Positions 6,707 through 6,776 of a stretch of DNA of 6,776 bases are shown piece after piece. Each line of letters opens with the position of its first letter. The stretch's first letter is position 1. Under the pieces are notes generated by a model that searched no databases, was not told the origin of the DNA, and saw only the letters and a list, made by a program, of their open reading frames with translations. The position numbers were made by a program, and so were the translations under genes. Source of the stretch: CAZWRK01 sp964635875 (GTDB lineage Bacteria > Pseudomonadota > Gammaproteobacteria > Burkholderiales > Aquaspirillaceae); assembly GCA_964635875.1 (NCBI GenBank), contig CAZWRK010000179.1, positions 1-6,776 of the forward strand. Reading direction: 5' to 3'.

Positions 6707-6776
6707 TTATTTTAAAGTGTCTAATGTAAAAAACACATATGCATTTTCATCTCCTATTTTCGCGAACATTTCATTT
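6707..6776 (-). CDS. C-terminal end of a gene cut by the window edge
   Basis: The minus strand is open from the window end to a TAA at 6707-6709, encoding NEMFAKIGDENAYVFFTLDTLK. It is too short to name. It is taken as the 3' end of a gene because it is stop-free to the edge, lies on the same strand, and ends one base before the ATG of the 171-residue gene, typical tight phage operon spacing. The ATG at 6767-6769 could in principle start a 20-codon ORF, but it has no ribosome site, so a cut longer gene is more likely. Confidence 0.55.
   Translation of the reverse strand, partial: NEMFAKIGDENAYVFFTLDTLK

Noticed and set aside
1..6776. Firm assignment to a crAss-like phage
   Set aside because: The layout and protein style are suggestive, but no hallmark gene (portal, major capsid protein, terminase, characteristic polymerase) is present to prove it.

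Overview
The window looks like part of a bacteriophage genome, or of a prophage. It is AT-rich and almost fully coding, with gene blocks on opposite strands that meet tail to tail. One block is a single giant gene of the virion type. The other carries a RecE-like PD-(D/E)XK nuclease among small proteins I do not recognise. Most starts lack a Shine-Dalgarno sequence. This layout and the look of the giant protein recall crAss-like and related phages of Bacteroidota. That assignment is an inference; nothing in the window is diagnostic for a taxon, and no integrase, RNA gene or host gene is visible.

Positions 1-3783, plus strand: one very long reading frame, already open at the first base, so its start lies upstream. 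Its N-terminal part holds a Pro/Thr-rich tail with two near-identical 37-residue repeats and at least one degenerate copy. About 1100 mostly alpha-helical residues follow, with coiled-coil-like stretches and hydrophobic helices near the C-terminus. It is probably a large virion-carried or ejected protein.

Positions 3783-3823: the two blocks converge on a perfect GC-rich hairpin that can serve as a terminator, best for the minus strand.

Positions 3823-6776, minus strand, read from right to left: the C-terminal end of a gene cut by the window edge; 1 nt later a 171-residue protein with an N-terminal membrane anchor; a hairpin plus T-tract; the 415-residue nuclease; 4 nt later a 210-residue unknown protein, probably translationally coupled to it; a second hairpin plus T-tract; a 106-residue unknown protein; and the shared terminator. 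Each of the two internal hairpins sits directly in front of the next start codon and leaves no room for an ordinary promoter. Downstream genes must therefore depend on read-through, antitermination, RNA processing or an unusual promoter.

The nuclease is the only gene whose biochemical role can be read with fair confidence: DNA end resection in phage recombination or replication. The most unusual points are the repeated motif in the giant protein's tail, the hairpin-before-start layout, and the only perfect AGGAGG seen on the minus strand, which sits in front of an ATG-TAG start-stop pair instead of a gene.
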